This document shows positions 10,367 to 21,904 of a stretch of 64,000 bases of DNA, in pieces (positions within the stretch are counted from its first letter, which is position 1; every line of letters starts with the position of its first letter). Source of the stretch: Glaciozyma antarctica PI12 (lineage: Eukaryota; Basidiomycota; Microbotryomycetes; Kriegeriales; Camptobasidiaceae); the NCBI GenBank assembly GCA_002917775.1, contig KZ627154.1:16893-80892 (forward strand). Reading direction: 5' to 3'. The notes below the pieces were generated by a model. The model did no database searches. It saw only the letters and a program-made list of their open reading frames with translations, and was not told the DNA's origin. A program made the translations under genes and the position numbers.

Positions 10367-13034
10367 TCATAGCCCGAACCCTCCTCCAGCGTACGCCATG
10401 GCCTTGATAGGCGGGTGCGGCTGTTCGCTGAACGTCGTAAAGTTCATATCCCCACTATCGTCAATCGTCGCAAACGCAGCGAGGTTGCCGACTTGGTCGA
10501 CCTGTTCGCGCGCAAGTCAGCGATGTTCAAGGGAGCGAGAGGGAGGACGCACGTAGTTGGGCGCGGAGAAGACGGTAATGCAGAGTCCGTTGTGCTCGAC
10601 CGAGTACCCGCCTTGTCGGACTTCGTGACTGCGAATAACGGCCGTGACCTCGTTGACCTCCGTCCATCTCCTCGTAACGTCGGGTCCGAAGCCAATCCCA
10701 ACTCCCTGCGCGCACACAGCCCATCAGCACTCTCCCACTCCGCAGGAAAACGAAGAACGCACCCGCTTGCTAGGCCCTCGTCCCGACATATCCTGAGGAT
10801 CGGTCCACAGCATCTCGCACATGAGCCCATCGTGGCCCGGTTGCTTCTGCCCGACCCGATCGATCTTCTTGATATCCGCGAGCAAGACGTCCTCGCGACT
10901 GAAAAGGCCTCCGTGAACGACAAAGTACCGCTTGACGCCGCGGAAGAGGGTGGGGTTCTTGGGGTTGGGAGCGGCGTCGGAGCGAGGGGGTTCGCTGGCC
11001 GTGATGAGGGTTGCGAGAGGGACTGCATCGTGTGGGGGTGAGCGAGTTCGTAGGCGAGGGGAGGACTGGACGCACGCGCGGTAAAGACCTCTTCGAAAAG
11101 CTTGTAGGTGAGCTCGGAGTACTTCTTCTTCGTCTCGCCCTCGAAGCCGTACACCTGCGTCACGGATCAGCTTCGTTCCCCTCCTTCCGCGATACACGAA
11201 CTCACCTTGTTCATATCCGCCGTCTCGTGGTTCCCGCGGTTGAGGAAGACCTTGCGAGGATACAGCCCTGCTCGTCTCGTCAGCCACGATCGCTCATCTC
11301 AAACTCGGAGCGGACTCACACTTGTACGCGAACAGCACGATAACAATCTCAGTACTCCAGGACCCCCGATCGACGAAATCTCCGTTGAACAACAGCGTGT
11401 GCGTCGGCGACGGCTTCCCCGTCAACGAAAGCAGATGAATAAAGTCGTAGAACTGCCCGTGGGTATCGCCGATCCTGTCTCCCCATCCCCATCAGCTCCA
11501 CACCTTGTCAATCCCGCAAACGACGACTCACACATCGATCGTCTCCCCCTCCGGTACCCGCACATCGACCAGCGAAGGCTCCTCCAGCAACACCGTTTGC
11601 GCACCGAGGATGATCTCCCATGCGATCCGCCGAGGAAGGACCTTGCCCTCCCTGAACCATTCGATGAGAGCTTCGACGAACTCAACCGTTGGAAGTCCGT
11701 CCGAGAGGCGGGGGCCGGTGTAGGAGGCTTCGATAGGGGAGACGCCGTTCGCTAGTTGAGTCTTGACCTGCGCGCGGGGTCAGCGAGGCGCTGCGGAAGG
11801 ACACGAGGGACGAACGCTGATGGAGGTGGGGATATCGTCTTTGGAACTGATGGCGGCTTCGAATTGTAGTCGTCCTTCTGAGCTTCTGAGTCGCGTCGAA
11901 CTGGGCCTTGCCGGCGACGTTCTTCGGGTCCAATTTTAGAAGCTGCGTTGCGAGTTAACCCGAGTACAGCTGGATACAGAGCGCGTGCGCACCTGCTTGA
12001 GATCCACGAGCGCAGCTTTGGGCTTCATGATCGCGAGGTTGGCAGTCGCTCGGCGGAAGTACGCCTTGACAAACTTGGGATCCAGCTCAATCGCTCTCGC
12101 TGTATCCTTGTTAGCTCCCTCCCATCCTAGCGAAAGAAAGGCGACCCACAAGCATCCGCAATCGCCAGTCCGTACTCCTCCAGCTTGAGCCGCACAGCCG
12201 CGCGGTTGCTCCAGACGACGGCGTCAAAAGGGTTCTTGTTCAGAGAGGCGGTGTAGAGGTCGAGGGAAGGGCGGTATTTTGAAGCTGCACGCGGGGGTGA
12301 GTGGGTTTCGACAGGGAGCGAGGGGGCGACGCACTGGTGAAGAGCGCGTTGGCGTCGCTCTTGATTCGTAAGGCGTGCTGCAGGGAGATTAGTGTTAGCT
12401 TTGCCTCGCTGATACAGGGTGCAAAAGCAGCTCTAGGCCGTGGTACAGAGCTCCAGCACCAAGTCGCGTGCCTGCTCCCCTCTCCTCTCCAGCTCGACTC
12501 GATCAAGGAATAACCAAGGGTCGAAGCGGCTGAGCGGCTGAACCACGCGTGCTAATGAGCTCAGCTCCTACAAGGCACCGTATCCTTCTCAGTCCTAGCT
12601 CCTCACGATCCAGGATGGAGCGCAACGAGCTAGCTAGCATACCGCCGAGCGTCCTCCTCCTTCCCCAACCCCAGCCTGCCCCCCTCTCCAGCTCCTCCAG
12701 CTCGATCACACACTCCAACTCCATCCCAGAGCCCAAGCACACCGTCCACGCAAGCCCACCCCCTCGCGCCACTCACCTGTTTGTCCTCATCGCTAACTTC
12801 CTCCAGACTCTCCGCCCTCACACCCCCCTCCCCACCTCCGACGCTCGTCCCATCGATACTCGGATCCGGCGCGTGTCCCGATAGCGGCGCCACGTACTCT
12901 GAGTCACTGTCGCTCTCGCCGTAGTCCGAGGTCGAGGAGGAGGAGGAGTGGTGCTCGTGGTGGCTCAGCTCGGCGAGGTTGGGGAGAGCGCTGGTGGGTG
13001 AGTCAGAGTCGGTAGGGCTGAAAAGGGAGGGCAT
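10367..13034 (-). CDS. PPT1: Serine/threonine protein phosphatase 5 (TPR-PP5, Ppt1)
   Basis: Hsp90-associated PPP-family phosphatase with N-terminal TPRs that auto-inhibit the catalytic domain. The start at 13034 begins a Ser/Asp-rich leader ending [10 protein letters not shown] 399-base intron (12378-12776) joins it to [15 protein letters not shown] and the TPR helices ([20 protein letters not shown], then [20 protein letters not shown]). Catalytic motifs follow in order: [12 protein letters not shown] (near 11380), [14 protein letters not shown] (near 11220), YFVVHGGLF (near 10930), MLWTDPQ (near 10810), IRSHEV (near 10620) and FSAPNY (near 10560). The C-terminus is [13 protein letters not shown], close to the HPN..PMAYA ending of PP5. 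All metal- and phosphate-binding residues of the PPP signature are present. The acidic leader before the TPRs is longer than in yeast Ppt1. Confidence 0.93.
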
Positions 13035-13168
13035 CGTTCCCAGAGCTGTAGGGAGGAAGGGAAGGAGGTCGTCTGCCGTCGTCGCCGAGTTTTTCTTTCT
13101 CGGGCCCCCACCGTTGTCTTCACGTCTTCCTCTCAATGGCCAGCTCGACAACCCGCTCCAAGTCCAGC

Positions 13169-16100
13169 TCAAGCGTACTCCCCCCATTCCATCCCCATTC
13201 CCGCCTCTCCACCACCCTCCCCATCTCCAACATACAGATCCGCCCACGGCTCCGTCAAACTGACGTCCATCCAGCTCTGTCCCTGAAATCCCTCGTACGC
13301 CCTCGCCGCCGCTGCCGCTCCTTCCTCCGTACTAGTAGTATGGGATGGAACGCCGTAGTCGTTGAATTGGTACTGGGAGAGGAAGGCGTTCGGAGTTGGA
13401 GGAGGAGCGAGGGAGAGGGTGGAGGGGAAGAAGGGCGTGTAGGACGGGATGGGATTGAGAGGGTCGTAGGCTTCGGCAGTAGGAGGTGGAGCGGCGTCGT
13501 AAGGGAAGGTGAGGTCGGCGGAGGGGTTGTGGGGTTGTGGTGTGGGCGCGGGGACGGAATCGAGGATTTCTGCAAAGGTCGTTAGCGAAGCTATTCGAGG
13601 GAAAGTGTACGAGAGAGGAAGAGCGCAGAGGGGAGAGTGACACGTGAGGAGAAGTGAGGGAGAGGAGAAACGCGTACCTAGGAATGGTCCAGGATTTGGT
13701 CGTCGGCCAGCGACGAGCTCGTGCACACGCTTCACAGCAAGCGGGGTATAAAACGACGCGAGCCGCATCGCCTGCGTGAACCTACTCCCCTCGTCAGCTC
13801 CGATCCTCACTGCAAAGTTGGCGCACTCACCAATCAAGCTCCTGCTCCGTAACCTCGTACTCGGCCGACGGAGGGCCTCCCCGATCTCCGACTCGCTGCA
13901 GTGCGAGTGTCGTCCAGTTCGGCAGGTAGTTGAGCTCGACGGCGAGGTGGTAGACGAGATGTTTGTCGCGCGAGGAGAGGTAGAGCTGCGAGGAGGTCAG
14001 CTTCGTTCATCCCGCTTGTCGGAAGAGCGGCCTACATGGGCGTAGAAGCTGCAAAAATTGATCAGCTACCTCCAAGGATGTTTGAGAATGCAAAGGAACT
14101 CACGAAAGCAACTTGACACACTTGCGAACCCTCAACTCCGACTCGGCCACGAGCTGCCACCTCATCTCGTTCCCTCCCTCCATCTCCTCCGGCCCCAACC
14201 TCAGCAAATACCGATGCATGAGCAGCACGAGCTCGATCAACCTCGTATCCGTCCTCACCCCCAACAGCACATAATGATCCACCGCCCCCAAATCCCCCTC
14301 CAGCTCCTCCGGCACATAATCAATCCTCACGAGCACCTGCTGCAGCTTCTGCACCGACGAATGAACATGATCCAAATACTCCCACACCGTTTGAACCTCC
14401 TTCAAGCCCGCCCCACTCCTCCGCCCCGTCGAGATGATCGCAAACACGCGCTGGCACGCTGCAACCCAGCACGCTGCGATCTCGAGGCTCGATTGAATAT
14501 CCTCGTGCGAGAGGCGTGAGGAGGATGCGAAGAGGGGCGCGAGAGTCGAGCCGAGGTCTTCGTGCGCGAAGTCGGGGATGCGAACCGAGGTGCTGGTGAA
14601 GTAGTCGGCGAGCTCGGTGCGGGCGATGAGGCAGGGTCGGGAGGAGATGGCGGAGATATTTGAGTCGTTCTCCTGTGCTTGGGGCGTTAGCGGGGGAGGA
14701 GGGGGAGGGATGGAGACGAACGAAGAGCGTTGGGCCGGTGGCGCGCTTGAAAGCTGCGCTCTCGTCGGCGCTGAGATCGTGCTGAAGGTCCTGGAACATG
14801 CCTAGAGCGATGCGAATGACCATACGACATCGCTCCAGATTCGTCTCATCTGCTGCAGAGCGGGTTCGATCAGCTCCATCCCCTCCACCACAGCGCACAC
14901 TCACTGCTCAACAGCTGCGTCAAAGCGACGAGGCTCTCCAGGTGCTCCGTCGAGGACTCGTGCAGCATTCGATGTCGGTAGCACAGGTCCATCGCGACGT
15001 TCATCAGAGCGCGACATGCTCTCTCGCGGCGAATCCCAGCGGTCGCCATGAGTTCGGAGGAGGTGATGCAGGCTTGATCGGTGGGGTCGACGCCGGCTAC
15101 GCCGAGCAGAGCCTACGGTCCAGGTCAGTAGATATGGAGAGGAATGTGAGAGGGGACGAACGGAATGGGGAGAGGATCGGGCGCCGAGGGTGCAGAGAAT
15201 CGCCACTGCGACCTGCGAGAGAGTGAGCGAGGAACGCGAAAAGAAGGGAGATGCGCACCTTGGCAGCCGGATTTAGCGACTGGACATTATCCTTGTAGTA
15301 CGGTATCCGATCCTTCAGCAGTTGATATGCAGGGAGACGGAAGCAGCATGAAAAGGCGGAGGCTTCGCGCTCGTCAGCTCCTCGTTCCCCTCGCAAAGGA
15401 CGAACGTACCATCGATCAAATGCCGCGTCAGGCTCATTGCCATCGCTGGTAATGCCAAACGCCAGTTGAGGGACCCCGGACCGATGTTGGAGTTGTTGAG
15501 GAGCGAGGTAAGGAAGAATTGGAAGAGAGTCGAGTGCTGCTCGTTGTTTGCGTCGTTCATGATAGAGGAATGCACGAGAATGGGTAGGTCGTCGAGCATC
15601 ATTGGTGTTGGATCAGGAAGGGCAAGGTCGTCGGCGCCAGAGGGAGGAGTCGAATTGGCCGAGGAGGCGAGGGAGAGCTCTTGTTCTAGTGAGGCTAGGA
15701 GGGCGATTAGCTACGCCACGGAGGGTCGCATAGGACCGTACAAATCTTGGACTCCAATCTCCTGATCCGAGCATCGTCTGCGCCTACGAGCGAGTCGTCC
15801 CTGCGAGCGAGCCATCAGCTGCAACCACCATCACTCGCCAGCGCAAGAGCAACGCACACTGTCACATCCTCATCGTACTCGCACTTCTCGTCCCTCTTCC
15901 TACACCGTTTGCACGTAGGCCAGTCCCTATCGCACCGCACCTGCACCTCGCTCAGCTCCCCTCATCAAAAGCACGAGAACGACCGCGCACCTTCCGCAGC
16001 CTACATCTCAAGCAGCTCTTATCTGTCAACCGCACCTCCTTCTTGCCCCTCTTGGGCTCCTTCCCACTCATAGAGAAGAGCTTCCCCTCTTCCCCACTGC

Positions 16101-16194
16101 TTGGCCCACGCTGGATAGACCCGCCTGCGCCACTCTCGGGCGAGGTCTGGCCTGGGCTGGTGTTGGAGGACTGCCGGCGGGATTCGAGCTGCAT
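13169..16194 (-). CDS. Zn2Cys6 transcription factor TF1 (paralogue of the factor at 31576)
   Basis: Fungal binuclear zinc-cluster regulator. The DNA-binding domain is split by one intron near 15980: KSCLRCRLRK joins V-R-C-DRDWPTCKRCRKRDEKC, giving the C-x2-C-x6-C-x5-C-x2-C-x6-C spacing. Downstream comes a long helical regulatory region with blocks VAESELRVRKCVKLLSFYA and LALQRVGDRGGP. A low-complexity Pro/Ser-rich activation-like tail ends MGMEWGEYA at 13169. The same two blocks occur in the second factor of this window, so the pair are full-length paralogues. At least ten introns. The first in-frame ATG is at 16194. The frame stays open further upstream without an ATG; the only upstream ATG (16297) opens a seven-residue uORF. 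Target genes unknown; PNP is divergently transcribed 284 bases away. Confidence 0.85.
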
Positions 16195-16273
16195 GGATTC
16201 GAGGTCTGGAGGGCTAGGAGAGGCGGTGGAGTAGGGGAGGGAGTGCGTGGGTACCGAGAGCACGTTCGGCGCC

Positions 16274-16297
16274 TCAGACAAGGCGTCCAAGTCCCAT
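16274..16297 (-). promoter_or_regulatory. Upstream ORF in the TF1 leader
   Basis: The only ATG upstream of the TF1 start reads MGLGRLV and stops at once. It is about 100 bases before the main start, in another frame, and would be met first by scanning ribosomes. A translational control role is inference. Confidence 0.45.
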
Positions 16298-16478
16298 TGT
16301 GCCTTGGCTTGAGCGCTCGAGCGTGGTCGGTTCCCAAGGCGGACCAGGTCGGAGCTGGGTGGGGTTGTTGAGGTACAACCAGAGTGTTAGGCGTGAGCCA
16401 AAGGGAGCTGGAGGTCGACGCGCGCCCAAGTACAAAAACAGAAGCGCTCGCTCTTCCTCCGCTCCTCCCCCCGCCAAA

Positions 16479-17855
16479 ATGCAAGCAGTAGACGTGACCG
16501 CCCTGCCCAGAGTGGCTGACCCTCTACCTTCGCCTACTCACGCTCCCTCGCTCGACGCCCTCACAACTGGCTACACCCAGGCGCTGATTGACGTCCGCTC
16601 GCGCCTCCCCAAGGAGCTTCGTACGCCCAAGGTCGGCATCGTGTGCGGGAGTGGACTGCAGGGACTGGCGGAGCTGCTGCAGGATCGCGTGGAGGTGCCA
16701 TATGGTCAGATCGAGGGCTTCGGTGAGAGCACAGGTAAGTCGCGGCTGAGGCTGCCGCGGGGGAGGAGCTAAGCTCTATGACACGCAGTGATGGGCCACC
16801 AGTCGACTTTGGCGTTTGGGTTCTTGGGGCGAACCAGGGTGCCGGTCGTGTGCCAGCTGGGAAGGTGCGTAGCTCTCCTACGGACGAGAGAGAGGAGCTG
16901 ACGCGTGTGAGCAGGTTCCACGCGTACGAGGGCTTCGCACTCGAGCAAGTGGCCTACCCTATGAGAATCATGAAGCTGCTGGGCATTCAAGTGGCCATTA
17001 TCACGAACGCGGCGGGAGGACTCGACCCTGAGATGGAAGTCGGAACGGTAGTCGTGCTGCAGGATCATATCTCTCTCCCTTCCCTCGTGAGTTCTTCCTC
17101 CTGCCTGCCGATTTCTTCCTCCTGCCTGCCGAACTGACAAGAAGCTGACCCTTACCGCGACAGACGAGCATGAACCCGCTCATTGGCCGCAATCGCGACA
17201 CCCTCGGCCCTCGCTTCCCTCCCATGTCCGATGGTGCGTTCACCCTCTCCCTCCCAGCTATCCATCTGACACCTCGCAGCCTACGATTTCGACCTCCGCA
17301 AGCATGCTTTCCGCGCGGCCAAATCTCTCGGTTTCGCCCCCGGCACGCTCAGGGAAGGAATCTACGCTTGGGTGCGTCCCCGCTCTCCCCGTTCCTTCGC
17401 CGGAACTGACTCGCAAGATAGGTCGCAGGACCAACGTACGAGACTCGTGCAGAGCAGAGGTTCCTCCGCGCTGCTGGTGCGGACGTCGTTGGCATGAGTA
17501 CGGTTCCAGAGGTGATTGCTGCGAGGCACGCCGTGAGTTCGCCCCCACTTCGTCTCCTAGCCTCGCTGACTTTGAGCTCAGGGGATTCGCGTACTGGTCC
17601 TCTCCCTCGTCACCAACATCGTCGTCAACCACCCCTACGAATCCGCCGAAGCGGCCGTTCAAGCCGAGGAGAACGGTGTCGTGGATGAGAAGCCGCACGT
17701 CGAGGAGGTTGCGAATCACCAGGAGGTGAGCTTTGGCACATTTGGGCGTGGTGTTCGTGCTGATGCGGTGTCGGCAGGTCTTGGACGTCAGCGCGAAGAG
17801 GGCGGACGATATTCGCGCGCTCGTGGAGCGAGTCGTCGAGAGCGTCTTTGCTTAG
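16479..17855 (+). CDS. PNP1: Purine nucleoside phosphorylase
   Basis: Trimeric PNP/MTAP-family enzyme of purine salvage: phosphorolysis of inosine and guanosine to base plus ribose-1-phosphate. Motifs in order: [16 protein letters not shown] (phosphate-binding loop), [64 protein letters not shown], then [21 protein letters not shown]-type purine-site residues and [12 protein letters not shown]. The C-terminus continues [11 protein letters not shown] and ends VVESVFA. About eight short introns, all consistent in phase. The start ATG at 16479 has context CCAAAATG and yields a normal N-terminus ([10 protein letters not shown]). The intron after ISLPSL contains a 20-bp direct repeat (17092-17132). 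Divergent from TF1. Confidence 0.95.
17092..17132 (+). repeat. 20-bp tandem direct repeat in a PNP intron
   Basis: TTCTTCCTCCTGCCTGCCGA at 17092-17111 and again at 17113-17132, upstream of the branch site GCTGAC in the same intron. Likely a recent slippage or copy event that lengthened the pyrimidine-rich part of the intron. Confidence 0.85.
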
Positions 17856-18169
17856 ATCTCTTTCGGTTCGGTAGAGGGGATGTATAGTATTGCAGCGACG
17901 TATTTGAGCATTCGGCGTTCCTTCCGTCCACGTCGTTCGACCTCGACTGCTTGGGAGGGAGGAGTTGGGTTTGACTTGGCGGGTTTGAGCTCGCTCTTCG
18001 CCGTTTCTCTGGACGCGATCCAATCCGCATGACTGTATCCCCCTCGAAGTAAGTCAACGACGAATGTGAGAAGGACAAGTCAAAAGGAACGCTGTGTACG
18101 GACTCTGAACGCGTGGGGAACTGCCCTCGAGGCCCTTTCGACCTTCTCCCTCTCACCTTTGTCGAAACG
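17856..18169. promoter_or_regulatory. PNP 3' region and annexin A promoter
   Basis: 314 bases between two plus-strand genes. The stretch before the annexin start is pyrimidine-rich. No other feature recognised. Confidence 0.4.
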
Positions 18170-20191
18170 ATGAGCTACAAACAGCAACCTCCTCCGCCTC
18201 CAGGCCAATATCAGCAGCAATACGCGCCGCCCAGCGCACCTCCCCCAGGAGCCTGTGAGTCCAACCAGGCCACGCACCTCCTCCGTACTGAGATCGCGCG
18301 TAGACGGCGCTCCTTCACAGCCCTACGGCCAACCCGCGTACGGCGCACCTCCTCAGCAAGGCTACGCTCCTCCAGCAGGGCAGTATCCGCCTCCAGGCCA
18401 ACCAGGCTGTTCGTCTCCAACCCCGCACGCGCCCCGCTCCAGCTGATCCACCCACGCAGATCCTCAACAGCAATACGCTCCTCCTCCCACGGGCCAGTAT
18501 CCGCCTCCTGTAGGCCAATACCCTCCTCCTACCGGCCAATACCCTCCTCCTGGCCAGTACGCTCCTCCGCCGGGGGGTCAGCACGCACCTCCTCCTCCAG
18601 CTTCGTATGGAGCTCCTCAATCCTACGCTCCTCCTCCTCTTCAAGGCTACCCCACTGCACCCCAAGGCTACCCCACGGCACCCCAAGGCTACTCCCAACT
18701 TCCTTTCGCCCAAGGCTACCCCGCCCCTCCGACCGCGTACGGAGCTCCCCAGTCGGCCTACGGAGCTCCCCAGCCTGCGTACGGAGCTCCTCAGCCTGCG
18801 TACGGACAGCCCGCGGCGTATCCTCAGCAGCAGCTCGCTCCAGTCGTCCCGAGGACGTACCTCGGAGCGCAGGTTCACCCGAGCGAGAACCCGCTGCTCC
18901 CAGTGCACGAGCGGACGAAGGAGAACGTCAGCGTGGATGGGTACGATCCTACAAAGGATGTTGAGACGATCAAGAAGGCTACGAAGGTGCGTTCGCTCGC
19001 TGGTCGTGCCGGACTGAGCTGACGCGGTCGCGACAGGGATTCGGGACGAACGAAGGCCTCATCACTTCGACACTTGTTCCTCTCACAGCTGTGAGGCTGC
19101 CGCCACTCGCGTACGCCTACAAAGCTCGACACGGCGCGTCGTTGTACGACCTCCTCAAGAAGGAGCTAGGAGGGAATTACGAGACGCTCATCCTGCTCCT
19201 CATCAAGGGACCTCTGCTCGGCGACGTCGAGCTGATTAACAAAGCCTGCCTCGGCGCAGGGACGAACGAGGTACGTTCATTCTCCTTCCTCTCCGAATCG
19301 CCGCTGACGCCCCCCGCAGATCCTCCTGAACGACCTCATCATCTGTCGCCCTCCCTCCTCTCTCGAGCTCCTCCGCGCCGCCTACCTCGCTCAAACGCGC
19401 ACCTCCCTCGATTCGACCGTCCTCTCCGAGCTAAGCTTCAAGACGAAAGCGGCTTTCACCGTCGCGCTACTGGGGGAATGGCGAGACCAGCCTGATGGAG
19501 GGAGGAGTGCCGGAGCTGCGGTCGGAGGGTTCGGAGAAGCGCAGGAGGGGGTGCTTAATACTTTGATGGTGGAGGAGGATATTCGAACGCTCTCGAAGGC
19601 GATCAAGGCGACTCAGTTCGGGGAGACGACGGTCGACGAGACGTTGTTGTGCGTGCCTTCCCTCTTTGTTTTTTCGCGGGTGGAGCTGACGAGTACGCAG
19701 GTCTTCGATCGTGTTTGCGAGGTCGCCGTTGCATCTTCATCACCTCCAGATCGCGTACCTCCAAGCGCGCAAGATCCCGCTCACGCGACAAGTCAAGCGA
19801 CACATCACGGGACATCTCCGGGATGCATTACTCTACGCGCTCGAGGGTGGGAAGAAGGACACGACTGGTTGCTGTGAGTTCTTCTCGGCGATGGAGAGGA
19901 GGAGAGCTGATGCGGTGCGCAGGGAGGGACGCCAAGATGCTCGAAAAGACGATGGCGGGTATGGGAACGAAGGATGACCTCCTCATCATTCGGTACGTCC
20001 TTTCCTGACGTGCGCTCTGTGTAGCTGACGAGGAACGCAGGCTCGTTCGAGCGCATTGGGACAAGCAGCGTTTCCGACAGGTTCAGACGGCGTACCAGAC
20101 CAAGTATGGAAAGACGCTCACGAGCGCGGTGATGAAGGAGACGAGTGGGGATTATCGGGATGGGTTGATGGCGTTGATCAATGCTCTCTGA
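18170..20191 (+). CDS. Annexin A (PXG/PYG-rich N-terminus, four annexin repeats)
   Basis: Calcium-dependent phospholipid-binding annexin. The N-terminal third is low-complexity Pro/Gln/Gly/Tyr (MSYKQQPPPPPGQYQQQY and repeats of the type YGAPQPA), like annexin A7/A11 and alpha-type fungal annexins. Four annexin repeats follow: type II calcium loops read KGFGTNEGLI (repeat 1), LGAGTNEILL (repeat 3) and GMGTKDDLL (repeat 4), with helices such as LLKKELGGNYETLILLL and ALLGEWRDQPDGG. The end is MKETSGDYRDGLMALINAL. About seven short introns. A clear paralogue lies on the other strand at 27232-29687. Role in membrane repair, secretion or vesicle fusion is family knowledge only. Confidence 0.93.
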
Positions 20192-20319
20192 GGTGCGGGG
20201 CTGTAAGTGCGTTGAATATCGGTACGATTCTGATTACTATTACTGCACGTTCGGCGTGTATCTGCTTCCTATTAATCTCTGACCACTCTCTCCCTCCAGT
20301 CTCTCCTTCGCACGGCACC

Positions 20320-20934
20320 TCAATCCTCCTCCTCCTCCTCCTCCTCCTCATCGACCCTCTCCAACCTCTCCGGCCTCTGCACGCCCAATTTCTGCCCCAC
20401 CAAAACATCAGCTCTCCCTCCCTCACTCCCCTCTCAAGCAGCACCCAACTCACCGTCCTAATCATCCCAATCATCCTCTGCATCACCTCATTCTCCGCCT
20501 CACTCCTCTCCTCCTCTCCCCACTCCTCTCCCCAGCTCTCCACCTCCTCCTCCTCGCTCGACCATTCCTCCTCATCGTCGGACGAAGACCACCCTATCGA
20601 TCCCTCTAGCGCATCTCGCTCCAACTGCGCCAGGGCAGCGAGGTACGAGGAAACTTCGGGGAGGGAATCGGGTTCCGATATCTACGATGTTTGTTAGCGA
20701 GGTGGCGAGCGAGGGAGGGCGCGTTGGAGAGGGGATAGGGAGGGGGGAAGGACGTACGTTCGATCGATCGGAGAGTGGGGAAGAGGTGGATTTGAATGGG
20801 CCTGAGGTATCGCGTTGGCGGGGGGAGAAGGGGAGGAGAGGGTTGTTGTTGTTGTCGTCGTTCTTTGGAGGAGGAGGAGGAGGGGAGGTGGTGGTAGTGT
20901 TGTCGGACGGGGTGTTCTCGGGTGATGAAGACAT
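20320..20934 (-). CDS. Small acidic protein of unknown function with poly-Glu tail
   Basis: Three exons joined in phase. The start at 20934 gives MSSSPENTPSD followed by Pro and Asn runs. Exon 2 starts ISEPDSLPEVSSYLAALAQL and is strongly acidic (WSSSDDEEEWSSEEEEVE), ending MQRMIGMIRT. Exon 3 reads [23 protein letters not shown]. The poly-Glu tail is encoded by a (GAG)n run visible on the plus strand as (CCT)n at about 20323-20352, so its length may vary between strains. Helical stretches around SSYLAALAQLERDAL and AENEVMQRMIGMI suggest a small adaptor or complex subunit. I do not recognise the family. Convergent with annexin A. Confidence 0.75.
20323..20352. repeat. (CCT)n trinucleotide microsatellite, coding
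   Basis: Perfect CCT repeat on the plus strand that encodes the C-terminal poly-Glu of the acidic protein on the minus strand. Confidence 0.85.
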
Positions 20935-21904
20935 GGAGTGTTTGGGAGGAGGGGACTGAGGTAGTTCTGTGGGATGGGGGAGGAGAGGGGAAGAGGAAAG
21001 ATGAAGTTTGGGTAAACAAAGTTTGGGTCGAGAGTAAAGTTAGGGGTGAGAGTCGCGACAAGTTAGTACGCGTGACCGTTTGCCTGATCCTCTCCCCTCA
21101 AGATCTGGACGCGTAGAATGGGGGCGAGAGGGACTTTGACGAGGGGGTGGTGAAGAGGGAGGCTGTGGGCAGGTGGGAGAGACGCCTCCGCGGAGGGGAC
21201 TCAGGTGGTGAACGCGACCGAGCTGGATCTGTCGCTTTGATTCCAGGAGCCAGTCGTTCGGCGAGGTTTGAACGAAATGAACGCGTGATCAGCTCCGTTC
21301 TTTAAGGGCTCATATCGATGGAGACGCGACATCAAGAAGGCCAAACGCGCGCGATGATGTTCGCTGCTCCCCTCGCTCCTCCCTCTCCGTCGTCGTTGTG
21401 GAAGAACTTGTCGCGCGGCGCGAAGCCTTCTGAACACTTTGAGATGTTTACCGTGCCACCGACCTGCGGGTAACGGGGAGCGGGACGCCACAAGGGAGGG
21501 TCGCTGAGGACGCGTTGAACGAGCGAGCGTCAAGCGGTCTCGCTTCTCCAGCACTCTCCCTCTCTCGTGATTCTGATGCTTTAGTTATTCGTTGTTTATG
21601 ATCTTCAACTCAGTCCTGCAGGTACAAGCTCGCAATCCGCGCCAAAGGACCTTTCACTGAATAGGCTCTCGGGCAGCGAAGGCTCTCTTCTCGTTCAACT
21701 TTCGCCTACGCTCTCGCTAAGTTTGTTTCCTTCTGTCCCGCTAATCGATTTGCTGCTCCTCCTGCGTTACTTGTAGTCGAAATGCTCAAAACGAGCTCGG
21801 ATCCGTCTCACTCTAATTCTGATAAGAAACGTGCTTACTTTCCTAATTCACGACCAGACTTTTATAGTGTCCTCATCGCCTTCTCCAACTTGATCCTCAA
21901 CTTG
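20935..21904. promoter_or_regulatory. Divergent intergenic region before BOS1
   Basis: About 970 bases between divergent genes. No family-level coding signal. The part 21782-21904 is an open frame running directly into the BOS1 start in the same phase (ATG at 21782), so it is either 5' leader or an N-terminal extension. The rest shows nothing I can name. Confidence 0.45.
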
